Shown here piece by piece: positions 1 to 6,586 of a stretch of DNA of 64,000 nt. This DNA comes from a virus. Under the pieces are notes generated by a model. The model searched no databases. It was given only the letters and a program-made list of their open reading frames with translations, and was not told where the DNA came from. The first letter of the stretch is position 1. Each line of letters opens with the position of its first letter. Made by a program: the position numbers and the translations under genes. The stretch spans positions 1-64,000 of the IMG/VR virus record IMGVR_UViG_3300028920_000004. One strand, written 5' to 3'.

Positions 1-8
1 GGGAGAGG

Positions 9-200
9 ATGTTCAGAACCGACTACATAGATAAGCTACATTTACATTATCCAGAAGCAACATTTATTACTGTGAGAGCAAATAAAGACGGGCTTCAGTT
101 TTGCGTTTTTACTGAAGATGAAAAAACTGGTGGATTAAAAATATTACACGAGGGTAATAGAGCCATAGGTATAGTTCAGGGATTTAAGTTAAAACACTAA
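9..200 (+). CDS. Small hypothetical protein, 63 aa
   Basis: I do not recognise this protein. It is a short soluble-looking chain with one cysteine, no membrane segment and no visible motif. A GGGAG ribosome-site-like stretch lies at 1-5, only 3 nt from the ATG; because the window begins here, an upstream extension cannot be excluded. The G+C content (about 37%) is above that of most of the window, as in the next gene, which starts 18 nt downstream in the same direction. It appears to be the first visible member of a set of small accessory genes. Confidence 0.6.
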   Translation: MFRTDYIDKLHLHYPEATFITVRANKDGLQFCVFTEDEKTGGLKILHEGNRAIGIVQGFKLKH

Positions 201-207
201 TAGGACA

Positions 208-221
208 GGAGGTCATAGATG
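208..221 (+). promoter_or_regulatory. Conserved ribosome-site box GGAGGTCATAGATG (copy 1)
   Basis: The 14-nt string GGAGGTCATAGATG, which includes the start codon of the next gene, recurs at 424-437, at 727-740 and on the minus strand at 62035-62048. The spacing between GGAGG and ATG (6 nt) and the spacer TCATAG are identical in all four copies. A plain Shine-Dalgarno explains GGAGG but not the invariant spacer. Confidence 0.75.
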
Positions 222-434
222 AAATATCTAAAATGGCTATGGCGGACAATTCAGCGGATAGAAGGCGTTGTAGCTCAACACGAACATTCAATCTACATCC
301 GTTGTAATAATTGCACAAAATGGAGTATAAATAAACCCGATGAATTTCAATGTGGTTGTTGCGGGAGTTGGCATACCACAGAATATTATCCAGTAAGAAA
401 TAATTATCGGCAACCACGACAAGGGAGGTCATAG
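219..434 (+). CDS. Small Cys-rich (zinc-ribbon-like) protein, 71 aa
   Basis: The middle of the protein carries two cysteine clusters, CNNC (residues about 29-32) and CGCC (about 45-48), spaced like the knuckles of a zinc ribbon. No other domain is visible. G+C is about 48% in its first half, far above the window average, suggesting separate origin. It starts at an ATG inside the GGAGGTCATAGATG box and ends one base before the next ATG, so the two genes are probably coupled. A DNA- or protein-binding role is possible but is only inference from the cysteine pattern. Confidence 0.7.
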   Translation: MKYLKWLWRTIQRIEGVVAQHEHSIYIRCNNCTKWSINKPDEFQCGCCGSWHTTEYYPVRNNYRQPRQGRS

Positions 435-716
435 ATGAAGAAGAAAATAAATTTACTTGTAATTCATAAAGATTGTCCTAAGTGGATAAAGGGGCTTAAC
501 AATAAAAAAGAAATACGATGGCAACAATTACTCTGGCTATTAGAAAGGCATACCGATTTAAAGGAATGTTGCCGTTATTTTTTCGGAGCTAATTCATTAC
601 AAAATATACTTAATGAGCCAATACAATATTGTGGATATTGTGGAAGAAGGCTTAATAAAAAGGATTTTAGGTTTCTTAATGACCATTTTACAGAGTTATA
701 TGTAATCCAAAAATAG
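435..716 (+). CDS. Small protein with C-terminal zinc-knuckle motif, 93 aa
   Basis: Function unknown. Near the C terminus there is a CGYCGRRL motif (one zinc-ribbon half) and upstream a lone CC pair (around residue 45), so a degenerate zinc-binding fold is possible. The rest is rich in Lys, Trp and aromatic residues. It follows the preceding gene without a gap and has the same GGAGGTCATAGATG start box. It belongs to the left-end accessory group. Confidence 0.65.
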   Translation: MKKKINLLVIHKDCPKWIKGLNNKKEIRWQQLLWLLERHTDLKECCRYFFGANSLQNILNEPIQYCGYCGRRLNKKDFRFLNDHFTELYVIQK

Positions 717-737
717 GTTTAATTGAGGAGGTCATAG

Positions 738-1250
738 ATGAATATAGAATATAAAAGAGGGTGGCTAACTTCTTTAAAATTATTAGTGGTTTTATTGGTA
801 GCTACTTTAGGTTGGCTTTGGGGGAGAGGATTTCCTGGAGTTATGAGATTTTGGCTTCCTATTATTATAGCGGTTACTTGTTTGATTTCAGAAGTAATAC
901 AAAAAAGAGAATGGAAGTGGAAAACTTTTTTCTTATATAGTGGAATGGTTGGATTAGCTTATGGTTTGATGAGTTTATTTGCCTATGGAGCAGGAAGTTG
1001 GTTAAGACCTTTAGGAGTAATACCTCAAAGATTTATAGTAGGATTTATGTGGTCTATTCCTTATATTATAATAGCGTTTGTAAATAATTGTAAAAAAGTT
1101 TGGATATTGTTTGGATTACATTTAATAATATGTACTTTATTTATGGGAATTATTGGAGGGTTTGATTTGCTTCCTGCTCCTGCACAAGAAGCTCTTACAA
1201 GGGGCATTTTAGCATTATTACCTCCATTTATGATAATATGGAAGGAATAA
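738..1250 (+). CDS. Polytopic membrane protein, 170 aa
   Basis: About five hydrophobic segments can be seen (around residues 12-27, 35-52, 64-85, 100-117 and 122-143), separated by short basic loops, typical of an integral inner-membrane protein. There is no signal peptide and no recognised family motif. It starts at the third copy of the GGAGGTCATAGATG box and is followed 3 nt later by another small membrane protein. A host-interaction or superinfection-exclusion role, or a lysis role, would fit the position but cannot be shown. Confidence 0.7.
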   Translation: MNIEYKRGWLTSLKLLVVLLVATLGWLWGRGFPGVMRFWLPIIIAVTCLISEVIQKREWKWKTFFLYSGMVGLAYGLMSLFAYGAGSWLRPLGVIPQRFIVGFMWSIPYIIIAFVNNCKKVWILFGLHLIICTLFMGIIGGFDLLPAPAQEALTRGILALLPPFMIIWKE

Positions 1251-1253
1251 AAA

Positions 1254-1424
1254 ATGAGAATATTTTCTAGATATGAAAAAAATGATATACCAAGGTGGGG
1301 ATATATAATGTTTTTCCCTTTAATTTTGGGATATTTTCTATTATTAGGAATATTGTTTATAGTATATAGTATAGTAGGAATTGTCTTTAATTGGGTAGCT
1401 TGGTTTGGTAGGAAATTTTGTTAA
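1254..1424 (+). CDS. Small membrane protein, 56 aa
   Basis: This short gene encodes a basic/polar N terminus (about 17 residues) followed by one long, or two short, hydrophobic segments rich in Ile, Leu, Phe and Gly, and a Trp-rich C terminus ending in Cys. The preceding gene's end supplies a GGAAGGA stretch 8 nt before the ATG. Its stop codon lies inside the 44-nt repeat that carries the next promoter. Function unknown; a holin-like or membrane-anchored accessory peptide is one possibility. Confidence 0.5.
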   Translation: MRIFSRYEKNDIPRWGYIMFFPLILGYFLLLGILFIVYSIVGIVFNWVAWFGRKFC

Positions 1425-1458
1425 GTATAAAAAAGTAAGAAAAAAACCCTTGACAACC
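1415..1458 (+). repeat. 44-nt direct repeat, copy 1 (promoter cassette)
   Basis: The stretch from ATTTTGTTAAG to the -35 region TTGACAACC is repeated without change at 2471-2514. Both copies end in a promoter and precede a separate transcription unit, so the repeat looks like a duplicated upstream promoter element (A-rich, like an UP element) and not random similarity. Confidence 0.85.
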
Positions 1459-1479
1459 TACTATGTTATATGGTATAAT
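1450..1479 (+). promoter_or_regulatory. Sigma70-type extended -10 promoter P1
   Basis: TTGACA (1450-1455) and TATAAT (1474-1479) are both perfect consensus boxes, separated by 18 nt, with TGG directly before the -10 (extended -10 TGn). An A-rich tract lies upstream. Likely drives the genes at 1527 and 1881. The same layout occurs at 2506 and, on the minus strand, at 63067. Confidence 0.88.
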
Positions 1480-1526
1480 ATAATTGTAGGATATATCTTA
1501 ACCTAAAATCTATATAGAAGGATGTT

Positions 1527-1862
1527 ATGAATATACTAAAAAAGATGATAGTTACAATTTTTCCAAATAAGATAAGGAACAAGTTTTTTTTAGAATCTTT
1601 TATGGAAAAAAAATTATCAGGAGTGGCTTATTATTTATATGGAGCAGTTCCAGTTTTAGGAAATATAGCTAATGGAGAGTATTATGATAATAAAGGTCAT
1701 TTTATTAGAGAGATTGTGTTTGTAGGGATAGAAGATAGTAAAATGAAAGCTAATTTTTGGATTAGAGAAGAGGATATAATAGATTGGTATGTTAATGGAA
1801 GTCCTATTCCAAATTTTTCTAAACGTAGGGATAAATATATGAAAGAATACTTTAAAGTTTAA
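1527..1862 (+). CDS. Hypothetical protein, 111 aa
   Basis: Not recognised. The N terminus is basic and weakly hydrophobic, the rest a mixed soluble sequence with many aromatic residues and no cysteines. A GAAGGA ribosome site is placed 5-6 nt before the ATG and the start lies about 45 nt after the P1 -10 box, so this is the first gene of that transcript. It is followed closely (18 nt) by the amphipathic protein at 1881 with its own AGGAGG site. No function can be assigned. Confidence 0.65.
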   Translation: MNILKKMIVTIFPNKIRNKFFLESFMEKKLSGVAYYLYGAVPVLGNIANGEYYDNKGHFIREIVFVGIEDSKMKANFWIREEDIIDWYVNGSPIPNFSKRRDKYMKEYFKV

Positions 1863-1880
1863 ATAAAAGGAGGTAGAATA

Positions 1881-2129
1881 ATGGAAAAGGTATTAGCAGT
1901 TATAAAGAAAGTGCTAGATTGGGTAACTAATGTTGGTGCTGGTGTAATAGATGTGGCACAAGCAATAGTTAAGGTACTTAAAGGTGTTGTAACTTTAGTG
2001 GTAGATATACTTTGTCCTATTTTTGGCGATAATTTTGATAATGTAGTTTATAAAGTTAGAGATGTTATCAATGTAGTAGATGATGTGTTGGAAAGAATAA
2101 AGGATATAATGCTTAAATTGGGAAAGTAA
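1881..2129 (+). CDS. Amphipathic/hydrophobic small protein, 82 aa, with frameshift signal at its end
   Basis: The sequence is a run of Val/Ile-rich amphipathic stretches (VLAVIKKVLDWV, VIDVAQAIVKVL, VVTLVVDIL), suggesting membrane association or membrane-active helices; no family is recognised. AAAGGAGG lies 9 nt upstream of the ATG. The last two sense codons before the UAA form G GGA AAG, a canonical -1 slippery heptamer, and the -1 frame stays open for another 64 codons (see 2120-2320). It is transcribed from P1 and lies upstream of a set of hairpins ending in a terminator. Confidence 0.7.
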   Translation: MEKVLAVIKKVLDWVTNVGAGVIDVAQAIVKVLKGVVTLVVDILCPIFGDNFDNVVYKVRDVINVVDDVLERIKDIMLKLGK

Positions 2130-2320
2130 AAGGGATTTTCAGTCTTTTATTTTGGTTAGCTCAATTTAAATTTTTTAGAGTAAAATTTGGAAAATATTAT
2201 TATTGGATAGTTACTAATAAAAAGAGATTGGAAATCAATGATGAAGATAAGATAGGAAATATGAAGTTGGTTTGTAAAGGTTCACCGCCAAATGTTCGGT
2301 GTGAATGGAAGGCATTATAA
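2120..2320 (+). CDS. Probable -1 frameshift extension of the 1881 gene (slippery GGGAAAG)
   Basis: Heptamer GGGAAAG at 2120-2126 fits X XXY YYZ in the reading frame of the upstream gene and is followed at once by UAA. Slipping back one base lets ribosomes continue into GTA AAA GGG and on for 64 codons to a TAA at 2318-2320, giving a 146-residue product. The extension has protein-like composition (a YYYWIVTN segment, then a charged stretch and two Cys near the end) but has no ATG start before its last third, so it is hard to translate otherwise. GGGAAAG is the heptamer known from the lambda G/GT frameshift. Alternatives: an ancestral single gene broken by an indel, or a sequencing error. Confidence 0.55.
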   Translation, partial: GKVKGIFSLLFWLAQFKFFRVKFGKYYYWIVTNKKRLEINDEDKIGNMKLVCKGSPPNVRCEWKAL

Positions 2321-2350
2321 TGGAAAAAGGTTATTAAGTAATAACAGTCT

Positions 2351-2467
2351 ATATGTTTAAGAAACATATCAAAACCTAAAAAGTAAAGCTTGGTTATGCT
2401 TGAGGGCTTATGAATATAAGTCCTCTTTGCTTTGGAGAGGGAAATAAAATTCCCTCTCTTTTTTTTG
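2351..2467 (+). ncRNA. Candidate structured RNA / 3' leader with tandem hairpins
   Basis: Three hairpins are arranged in series: ATATGTTT/AAACATAT (2351-2369, 8 bp, 3-nt loop), GAGGGCTTAT/ATAAGTCCTC (2402-2425, 10 bp with one G-U), and the terminator (2434-2467). AAAGC (2385-2389) can also pair with GCTTT (2429-2433), enclosing the second hairpin. No open frame fills this part. This may be a small RNA released by the terminator or a structured 3' UTR; it does not fold as a tRNA. Confidence 0.4.
2434..2467 (+). terminator. Intrinsic terminator
   Basis: A 9-bp stem (GAGAGGGAA at 2435-2443 with TTCCCTCTC at 2450-2458) with a 6-nt loop is followed by eight T residues (2459-2466). It separates the P1 transcript from the P2 transcript. 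Confidence 0.92.
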
Positions 2468-2470
2468 TCT

Positions 2471-2514
2471 ATTTTGTTAAGTATAAAAAAGTAAGAAAAA
2501 AACCCTTGACAACC
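2471..2514 (+). repeat. 44-nt direct repeat, copy 2 (promoter cassette)
   Basis: Identical to 1415-1458 up to and including the -35 box and ACC. It places a second promoter immediately after the terminator. Confidence 0.85.
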
Positions 2515-2535
2515 CCCTTATATGTATGGTATAAT
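2506..2535 (+). promoter_or_regulatory. Sigma70-type extended -10 promoter P2 for the morphogenesis operon
   Basis: TTGACA (2506-2511) and TATAAT (2530-2535) with an 18-nt spacer and TGG before the -10. It lies between a strong terminator and the terminase genes, so it is the obvious promoter for the long plus-strand structural operon. Confidence 0.9.
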
Positions 2536-2591
2536 ATAAGTAGAGGTAAATAATAGCATAATTATGTTTATTTTTAAAATAGGAAAGATAA

Positions 2592-3281
2592 ATGAGTCGT
2601 AAACCTAATAAAACCAAAGACTTACAAGAAACTATAGAAAAATATAAATTTAATGGAATAGGTCTAACTACTACAGAAAAGCGTAGAGGCGGTAAAATAT
2701 TTAGAGATTATTGTAATGTTTATCATATAGATAAACTTAGCGATTTAGAACTTTTGAATGAATTGGTTTGGAGAGAAATAATACAACAGCGTTATAAGAA
2801 GAAAATTGGAGACCTTTCCAAAACAAAGAGAAGTAAAAGAGGCGAAAAAAATAAAATATCTACAGAAATAGTGCCTAAGAGATTAGTAGATGAATTAAAT
2901 GATAATCTTAAAAATATTGTGGATTTGAAAGATAAATTAGGATTAATGCAAGGTGAAGAAGGTAATAGCGTTTACGATTATATCGAAGATTTAAAAGAGA
3001 GATTTAGAAAATATAGAGAAGAAAATATAGAAGAATTTATGATTTCTTGTCCTTTTTGCGGAGAGGAAATAGTTCTAAATTTAAGAACTGATAAATATAA
3101 AGCTTCAAATTTAAGACTTTTTAAAAACAAAATATTGTGTAATAAAGAATTGTGGTTGCTATATAAGAAAGAAGGAAAAATCACAAAAAAAGATATGGCA
3201 AAGGTTTTAAATGTTTCTACAGATTATATTGATTGGTTAGATTCTCATATCTATAAAGAAGATAAAAAACAACTTTCCTAA
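2592..3281 (+). CDS. Putative terminase small subunit, 229 aa
   Basis: The assignment rests mainly on position: the gene lies directly upstream of the large terminase. The N-terminal part is basic with a predicted helix-rich segment, the middle contains long charged helices (coiled-coil-like, residues about 80-150), and the C-terminal third carries one CPFC pair and, about 30 residues on, a single Cys followed by a HTH-like segment (KKDMAKVLNVSTDYIDWLDSHI). A DNA-binding role at the packaging site fits these features. AGGAAAG precedes the ATG. It is the first gene after P2. Confidence in coding is high, in function moderate. Confidence 0.6.
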   Translation: MSRKPNKTKDLQETIEKYKFNGIGLTTTEKRRGGKIFRDYCNVYHIDKLSDLELLNELVWREIIQQRYKKKIGDLSKTKRSKRGEKNKISTEIVPKRLVDELNDNLKNIVDLKDKLGLMQGEEGNSVYDYIEDLKERFRKYREENIEEFMISCPFCGEEIVLNLRTDKYKASNLRLFKNKILCNKELWLLYKKEGKITKKDMAKVLNVSTDYIDWLDSHIYKEDKKQLS

Positions 3282-3340
3282 CTTTCTGCGTTTTAAGTTC
3301 ATTTCTTAGTTTTTCAATTCTTTTATCCCCGAAAAAATAT

Positions 3341-4960
3341 ATGCTAAAACATAAACTTACAGAAGAAGAGCTTTCTTTTATAGAACAATGGCACAATCCT
3401 AAATGTGTGATAGAAAGTCTTTGTCCTAATTTTGATAATTTGAGTAGTTTTAAAAGTAATAGAAATGACAAATTACATCTTTATCAAATTCCTATGATTT
3501 CTAAAGAAAGTATGATAAATTTTGAAGCTACAGCTAAATTACATAATTTAGATGAAAAAGGGAAATTTAAATTAAAGAAAAATGTTGGTGAAATTTATAA
3601 TGTTGGAGCAAGGGCATATGGTAAGACCCTTTGTTCTTTACGTTTAGATATTTTACATTCTCTATTACATGAAGAAGAATTAAATTCTACTATTTTTTCT
3701 ATTGATGAGAAGAGAATCCGAGGAGTATTAAATCCTGTAAAAAGGGCTTGTGAATTTCATCCTATAATAAAAGATTGGGAGGTTGGTTGTAGATTTAAAC
3801 CTTCTATAGAGATGGAAAGTAAGAAGACAGGTTGGAGAATTTTAGGAATTAATTTAACTATTAAAGGAAAGTCTCCTGGAGAACAATGGTATCAAGTCCA
3901 TTGTGATAAAACTTGGGGAGAAGAAGTTTCATTTGAAAGTGATGATATATACAAAAAAAGAAGAGAATCCGAAGGAAAGTATGGAACTATTAATCGCCTT
4001 GCTGGAATGACTAATTTTACTTTACATTCTCCAATGGGAAAAGTATTTAAGGATTCTAAGAAGAAAAAATTTGTTTTAAATTTGCCGAGATATGTAAGTC
4101 CTTATTGGGATTCCGAACAAAGGGAAAATGCTGAAAAAGATTATGGAGGTAAAAAAACCTCCAAATATAAAATTTTTGTTGAAGGCGAAATAATAAAAGA
4201 TGCCGAGACAGAAATAGATATGGAAATGATAGAGCCTTGTTGGAACCGCAAAACAGAAATAAAAAGATTTGAGATTGACAAGAAAGATTTTAAAAGATTT
4301 AGAGATTTGATAGTGGTCGAGAGACCTAAATGCGATAGACTTTTTATAAGTGCAGATATAGGAGAAACTTCTGGTACTGATATAAATATTTTTGCCGAAA
4401 AAGGTGAAAGATATAAATGGCTTTATAACATAATAATATATGATAGAAAATTAGAACACCAAGAAGAAATTTTTAAATATTTAGCAGAAGAGCTTGAAGC
4501 TAATGTAATTGCTTTAGATAATGGTGAAGGATTTGGTAGAGTTCTTTCTGACCATTTGATAGAAAAGTATGGTAACGAAAGGGTTTTAAAATATGATGGT
4601 AATGTTAAAGTTAAAGTAGGTTATCAAAAGGATAATAAAGGAAGACCTAAAGTAGATAAAAAAGGAAAATTGGTTTATAGAGAAGAAAGAATGAGAGAAT
4701 GGGGAGTTAGTAGGATTAAAACTCTTCTCTATGGAGGAAGGTTATTACTTCCCAAAGATTATAAATTAGAAAATCAATTAACATATGTAGTTTCAAGAAT
4801 GTCTGGAAATAGAAAAATATATGAATGTTTTTCTGATACTGGAGACCACTTATTTGATTCTTTGGTAATTTTTGGAGTTTCACAATGGTATTTTGGAGAT
4901 TTTAATAAAACTAAACCTATAAAAAAGAAAAAGGCAAGAGGTATTTCAACAATATTTTAA
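3341..4960 (+). CDS. terL: Terminase large subunit (DNA packaging ATPase/nuclease), 539 aa
   Basis: The N-terminal ATPase has a Walker A-like GARAYGKT at residues 89-96 and a Walker B-like acidic pair in HCDKTWGEE near residue 190. The C-terminal RNase H-like nuclease shows the expected acidic series: SADIGETSGTD, then VIALDNGEGFG, then GDHLFDSLVIF. Length is typical for TerL (450-600 aa). Together with the small subunit and portal it packages DNA into the prohead. There is no clear ribosome site before the ATG (CCCCGAAAAAATAT), so translation may depend on coupling or on another start. The portal gene follows three genes later. Confidence 0.9.
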   Translation: MLKHKLTEEELSFIEQWHNPKCVIESLCPNFDNLSSFKSNRNDKLHLYQIPMISKESMINFEATAKLHNLDEKGKFKLKKNVGEIYNVGARAYGKTLCSLRLDILHSLLHEEELNSTIFSIDEKRIRGVLNPVKRACEFHPIIKDWEVGCRFKPSIEMESKKTGWRILGINLTIKGKSPGEQWYQVHCDKTWGEEVSFESDDIYKKRRESEGKYGTINRLAGMTNFTLHSPMGKVFKDSKKKKFVLNLPRYVSPYWDSEQRENAEKDYGGKKTSKYKIFVEGEIIKDAETEIDMEMIEPCWNRKTEIKRFEIDKKDFKRFRDLIVVERPKCDRLFISADIGETSGTDINIFAEKGERYKWLYNIIIYDRKLEHQEEIFKYLAEELEANVIALDNGEGFGRVLSDHLIEKYGNERVLKYDGNVKVKVGYQKDNKGRPKVDKKGKLVYREERMREWGVSRIKTLLYGGRLLLPKDYKLENQLTYVVSRMSGNRKIYECFSDTGDHLFDSLVIFGVSQWYFGDFNKTKPIKKKKARGISTIF

Positions 4961-4977
4961 TATTAGGAGGAACTAAA

Positions 4978-5208
4978 ATGGCAACTAAATGGTTGGATGC
5001 TCCATTAAGCGAATATGTATATCATAAATCTGCTGAAGCTGAAAGTGGATATGATTATCACCTTTATATTCATCCTAAAGGGCAAGCTATAATAATGAGA
5101 GAAACTATTGCTACTGGAGATATACAATATGCTGACGGAGGCATAGATGGTGCGAATTGGAGTGATAGAGCAACACAAGATTATGTCAACTACAATAATT
5201 TAGGATAA
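4978..5208 (+). CDS. Hypothetical protein, 76 aa
   Basis: A small, aromatic- and Asp/Gly-rich protein without cysteines or membrane segment. An AGGAGGAACTAAAATG ribosome site makes the start certain. It lies between terL and the beta-propeller gene, with 20 nt to the latter. I do not recognise it; sequences of this size in packaging clusters are often minor virion or assembly proteins. Confidence 0.6.
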   Translation: MATKWLDAPLSEYVYHKSAEAESGYDYHLYIHPKGQAIIMRETIATGDIQYADGGIDGANWSDRATQDYVNYNNLG

Positions 5209-5228
5209 TTGTATAAGGAGAATAAAAT

Positions 5229-6344
5229 ATGTCTAAAGAATATAAACTTAATCCAAGAACAGGAAAATTTAATAGGGTAGATGATGATAATAAAGGTTTT
5301 AGAAAATCTGATTATCCTTTTTACAAAAATTGGAGATATATAGATTTAGCAGATACTAATCCTTTATATGTAGTTTTCAATGCAATATGTCATGATAGTC
5401 AAAATCTATATTTAGGAGGAGTACCAGGAATAGTAAAAGTAAATTTATCTGACTATACCAATGTATCTAATAAAGATGTAGGTATGATAGTTTTAAATGT
5501 TTCTACAGATAACAGTTTATTATATATGATAGGGATGAATGGAGCCGATAGATTATTTAAAGTGCTAGATTTATCAGATTTTACTACATTAACATCTTTA
5601 AATATAAATTCTATATTGAAAGATGGAGCCTCTGCATATGCTGGAACTATGGCTATAGTAGGAAGAGAAGTATATATATTTGGAAACGGCAAAATAGCTA
5701 AAATAGACCCTATAGACTTAAATATAGATGCTACAGTAGATATTGGAGCTATAGATTCTGATTTTGCAAATCAAGGTGGACATGATATTTTTCAATATGG
5801 TAACTATTTATTTGTAATATCTTCTGGTTCTTCAAATGGAAAAATTGCAAGAATTGATTTAGGAGATTTTACTGCGAATGGGATAAGTATTTTAGATTGT
5901 ACAGAAACTTATGAATGGTTAAAGAATTTTACCAGTTTTTTTGTAGCTGGAAAATATGCTTATGTTGCAGGATATAATGGAGTAATAGGGAAATTAGATA
6001 TAGAAAAATTTGTAATTAAAAAATATGTAGATATTTATGCTGTAAGCAATACTTTATGGAATATGGTAACTACATTTACCGATGGGAGATATGGGTATTG
6101 TATTTCTGACCAAAAATCTATAATGAGAATAGATTTGATGAATTTTTCTCAAGATAGTGTAGAATTTTATGATTATTCTACAGAAGTAAATCCGAAGGGG
6201 CTTTTTTATCATTTTAATGATGTAACAGTAGTAAATAATTATGCTTATTTTGCTCCTGAACAAGAATATCAAAAATATCCAGGAAAACAACAAGATTCAG
6301 GAAAAGTAATAATATATCCACTTAATGATGGAAAGAAAATATAA
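5229..6344 (+). CDS. Beta-propeller repeat protein, 371 aa
   Basis: Degenerate repeats of about 45-50 residues are visible, each with a pattern of aromatic-V/I strand, Gly, then KIAKIDxxDL or RIDLxxF (for example near residues 145-175, 195-220, 235-260 and 285-310), as in YVTN/NHL-type six- or seven-bladed propellers. There is no signal peptide. It sits between terL and portal, an unusual place for a propeller, and its stop overlaps the next ATG (TAATG). A virion surface or receptor-binding role is plausible; a host-cell-directed role is possible. Ribosome site AAGGAG. Confidence 0.6.
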   Translation: MSKEYKLNPRTGKFNRVDDDNKGFRKSDYPFYKNWRYIDLADTNPLYVVFNAICHDSQNLYLGGVPGIVKVNLSDYTNVSNKDVGMIVLNVSTDNSLLYMIGMNGADRLFKVLDLSDFTTLTSLNINSILKDGASAYAGTMAIVGREVYIFGNGKIAKIDPIDLNIDATVDIGAIDSDFANQGGHDIFQYGNYLFVISSGSSNGKIARIDLGDFTANGISILDCTETYEWLKNFTSFFVAGKYAYVAGYNGVIGKLDIEKFVIKKYVDIYAVSNTLWNMVTTFTDGRYGYCISDQKSIMRIDLMNFSQDSVEFYDYSTEVNPKGLFYHFNDVTVVNNYAYFAPEQEYQKYPGKQQDSGKVIIYPLNDGKKI

Positions 6345-6577
6345 TGAGAATAGAAAATGATAAACTTTTACATATATTAGTAAGTTTTGGACTTTTCATG
6401 TCCTTTCATTTCTTTTTGGGAATGGGGATAATATTGTCGGCAAATTTAACTTTATTAATTGGATTATTAAAAGAATTTTGGGATATAAGAGGAACAGGAT
6501 TTAGTCCAAAAGATTTACTAGCAGATTTAGTTGGAATATCAATACCTTTAATTATTGCTTTAATACTAAACAAATAG
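6344..6577 (+). CDS. Small two-segment membrane protein, 77 aa
   Basis: Two or three hydrophobic stretches (residues about 10-40 and 60-75) flank a conserved-looking loop with KEFWDIRGTGFSPKDLLAD. DKLLHxxVSF near the N terminus and the KE/D-G-F-S-KDxxAD loop recall YfiM/DUF2279-type small proteins found in phages and bacterial envelopes. The location between head genes and the size would fit a holin or spanin-like lysis protein, but this is not established. Translationally coupled to the propeller gene through TAATG. Confidence 0.55.
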   Translation: MRIENDKLLHILVSFGLFMSFHFFLGMGIILSANLTLLIGLLKEFWDIRGTGFSPKDLLADLVGISIPLIIALILNK

Positions 6578-6586
6578 GAGAGATAA

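Noticed and set aside
2377-2440. Possible tRNA fold in the intergenic hairpins
   Set aside because: Outer and inner stems can pair, but there is no T-loop, anticodon arm or acceptor with the usual spacing.
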